Shown here: one piece after another, positions 62,105 through 64,000 of the stretch
Layout: every line of letters begins with the position of its first letter
Numbering within the stretch: the first letter of the stretch is position 1
Assembly (NCBI GenBank): GCA_027063505.1
Contig: JAMORO010000038.1
Span: forward strand, 57,169 to 121,168
Direction: 5' to 3'
From: Sulfurimonas sp.
GTDB taxonomy: Bacteria; Campylobacterota; Campylobacteria; Campylobacterales; Sulfurimonadaceae
Length of the DNA: 64,000 nucleotides
Translations under genes and position numbers: made by a program
Notes under the pieces: generated by a model
What the model saw: the letters and a program-made list of their open reading frames with translations, nothing else
Told to the model about the DNA's origin: nothing
Databases searched by the model: none

Positions 62105-62149
62105 TATCGTGACAATATTATAGCTAAAATATATAATTTTGTCACGATA
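62105..62149 (-). promoter_or_regulatory. Promoter with operator-like perfect 11-bp inverted repeat upstream of the wHTH-GGCT gene
   Basis: TATCGTGACAA (62105-62115) ... TTGTCACGATA (62139-62149). Minus strand reads GTGACA-17 nt-TATAAT, then AGGAG RBS and ATG at 62086. Confidence 0.75.
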
Positions 62150-62352
62150 GTAATTAAAATATATCCCTATACTAGGTCTTATTTTCTTATATTTTATTTC
62201 AGTTAGTAGTATTTAGTTATTTCCATTTAATGCTATTATTTTATTCATTAGATATTTGTCAATAAAGTTGAGTAAATACTGCTTACCACTAAGATTTTGG
62301 AACTCTTCCAAATCTAGTAAGTCATGCATGGGAATTGTAAAATGTGACTTAA

Positions 62353-62721
62353 TTAACAGGTGGTGACTTCAAAGGAGATGTGTTTTTAAACAGCTCTAGG
62401 AAACCATTTTACAGTCATGACATTATTGCTGTACAGTTTAAGAAGTTACTTGAAGAGGGAGACAAACGTTATCTCTATCAGCTAAGACATTCATTCGCAA
62501 CAATGATGATTACACAAGGTGAAGACATCTTGTGGGTCAGTCGCATGCTAGGACACAAAAGTTCTGACATCACATTGAAGACATATGCAAGAGCATATGA
62601 ACTATCTAAAGATAAAAGCAAGCGTCAAAAGCGTGCTGCATTTTTAGAAAAAGGGCACAGTTTGGGCACAGTCAACAATCTTGACTACCGCAAAGCCCCT
62701 AAAATAGGAGAGAACAGGTGA
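62353..62721 (+). pseudogene. Tyrosine recombinase/integrase, C-terminal remnant
   Basis: LTGGDFKGDVFLNSSRKPFYSHDIIAVQFKKLLEEGDKRYLYQLRHSFATMMITQGEDILWVSRMLGHKSSDITLKTYARAYE: catalytic R, H-x-x-R region, GHKS and Tyr present, N-terminal half missing. Confidence 0.85.
62648..62670 (+). repeat. 23-bp direct repeat, copy 2 (inside integrase 3' end)
   Basis: Identical to 58074..58096. Confidence 0.85.
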
Positions 62722-62783
62722 AAATACGAGTCTATTATGAACACTCTTATTTTCCTACAATTGCCGGAAACTGTAGGCAATAA
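62718..62783 (+). pseudogene. Truncated YbgC-like thioesterase 5' end (VKIRVYYEHSYF...)
   Basis: GTG AAA ATA CGA GTC TAT TAT GAA: KIRVYYE as at a YbgC start, then diverges to a stop. Confidence 0.3.
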
Positions 62784-62864
62784 AGGGTTGTTTTTAAATT
62801 GTTTTCTTGTATATTAGGAAATTAAGCGAAGTTTAGTGACCGTTTTAGGGGATGAAAATTAGAT

Positions 62865-63578
62865 TTATTTTACTCGACTTTTGAGGTGCTTAATAATAAA
62901 TGCTGGAGCTTCATTTCCAAGAGTTACATATTCACTTATTGGTTCAACAATCTCTATGTCAATTTGATACTTTTGCATATTTATATTTTCAAGTGCCTGT
63001 AAAAATATTTTCAAATCTTCTTGGGTAATTCTTTCATTACTTAATAAGCTATCTATGACAGTATCATCTTTACTGATTGCTACGGCTATATCAAAAATAT
63101 CTCTAGCCTTATTGTCTTTTTTTCTGAAAACAATTTTCTTTGCTAAAATATCTTCAATAGATTCAACTCTAATATTAAAACTAAATATTTTTTTTGAAGA
63201 GTCTATGAGTAGGCTAGAAGAACTTGAATCAACTAAAATATCTACTTTAATGTTATTAGCAGAGACAACACCTATATGATTATGAGCATCTATGTAATGC
63301 CTATCATCAAAATTACCAGTATCTTCTATCCAATGCTTTGGACTAAAGTATGATAGATACTGCTGGTCTATTAAGAAAAGATCAATATCGAAACTAAGTC
63401 TATGTTGAAAGTAGTAAATAGAAAGAGCTGTACCACCACCAAATTTAATGACATTTTTGTCTAGGGTTGAAGCAAATGCATCTTTAAAAAAAAGTTCAAA
63501 AGCTTCTATCTGCTCTGTGTAATTCTCATGTATAAAATTGAGATTGTTTTGATTAATATAAATCTGTTGATAAGACAT
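62865..63578 (-). CDS. Nucleotidyltransferase AbiEii-like toxin
   Basis: NVIKFGGGTALSIYYFQHRLSFDIDLFL NTase motif; VESIEDILAKKIVFRKKDNKARDIFDIAVAI. Confidence 0.88.
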   Translation of the reverse strand: MSYQQIYINQNNLNFIHENYTEQIEAFELFFKDAFASTLDKNVIKFGGGTALSIYYFQHRLSFDIDLFLIDQQYLSYFSPKHWIEDTGNFDDRHYIDAHNHIGVVSANNIKVDILVDSSSSSLLIDSSKKIFSFNIRVESIEDILAKKIVFRKKDNKARDIFDIAVAISKDDTVIDSLLSNERITQEDLKIFLQALENINMQKYQIDIEIVEPISEYVTLGNEAPAFIIKHLKSRVK

Positions 63579-63801
63579 GTTTTAGTTTGGAAAGTGGGAT
63601 ATGATAGTCTTGAGAAAACCATGATATTTCGTCTTGTGTTGCTTCTGTCTTAATAGTATTAAGTGCATACTTTTCAATATTAGAGAAGTCACTACTTTTA
63701 CTGAACAGTTGGCATAAAGATTTTATGGTTAAATGGTTCTTTTTATTACCTATTGAGTTGTTTACAGTTAATAGTAACATAGGTTGAAACTTATTTTGCA
63801 T
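63553..63801 (-). CDS. Small partner protein of the AbiEii-like toxin (putative antitoxin)
   Basis: 82-aa ORF overlapping the toxin start by 26 bp; own -10 (TATAAT on minus strand near 63830-63835). Confidence 0.6.
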   Translation of the reverse strand: MQNKFQPMLLLTVNNSIGNKKNHLTIKSLCQLFSKSSDFSNIEKYALNTIKTEATQDEISWFSQDYHIPLSKLKHVLSTDLY

Positions 63802-64000
63802 AACATACTCCGTTTGACTGATTTTTATGATTATAGCATTTCTATTGTTTTATTCAAATAAAGGCAAATATTATGAATATGTTGATTTATAATGTATTTC
63901 CTATGATAATTTTATAAATTCTATATGAGGAATAAAATTTATGGACAATAAACTCGCCAAATTTTGGAGTGGTAACCTAAATTCATACTAAGAATTTAAC

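Overview
The window looks like a chromosomal segment of a Sulfurimonas-like Campylobacterota (taxon inferred from gene content, AT-rich codon usage and the napAGHBFLD arrangement). 1-9.7 kb: a Tad/Flp pilus assembly locus (TadZ/CpaE, TadA/CpaF, TadB, TadC, CpaB/RcpC, TadE-like, secretin, atypical Flp-like pilin) preceded by a large uncharacterised exported protein cut by the window edge. 9.7-40.6 kb: mostly housekeeping genes (trpD, tsaE, lptB, rpoN, dgt, ilvA, ilvB/ilvH, lpxD, aspartate aminotransferase, cysE, speA, hisS, DEAD helicase, tmk, coaD, ubiX, flgA). 40.6-41.0 kb: a tandemly duplicated tRNA-Gln/tRNA-fMet pair. 41.2-49 kb: a periplasmic nitrate reductase operon with a PAS gene inside it and an FNR-like palindrome upstream of napA. 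49-57.8 kb: FIST-PAS-HD-GYP sensor, GlnRS with a C-terminal YqeY-like domain, CheR, receiver-less CheB and a NIT-domain chemoreceptor. 57.9-64 kb is accessory. It holds a two-gene operon encoding a winged-HTH/gamma-glutamylcyclotransferase fusion (TAATG-coupled) and an amidoligase-like protein. The operon has its own promoter embedded in a perfect 11-bp inverted repeat. The amidoligase gene is split by an IS21-family element with an exact 5-bp target duplication (TATGT), and excising the element in silico restores one reading frame. Nearby are a 5'-truncated tyrosine integrase, two truncated YbgC-like 5' ends, a 23-bp direct repeat and an AbiEii-like toxin pair. The wHTH-GGCT/amidoligase cassette is the best candidate for an undescribed system. 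All calls come from reading the sequence; no database search was run.
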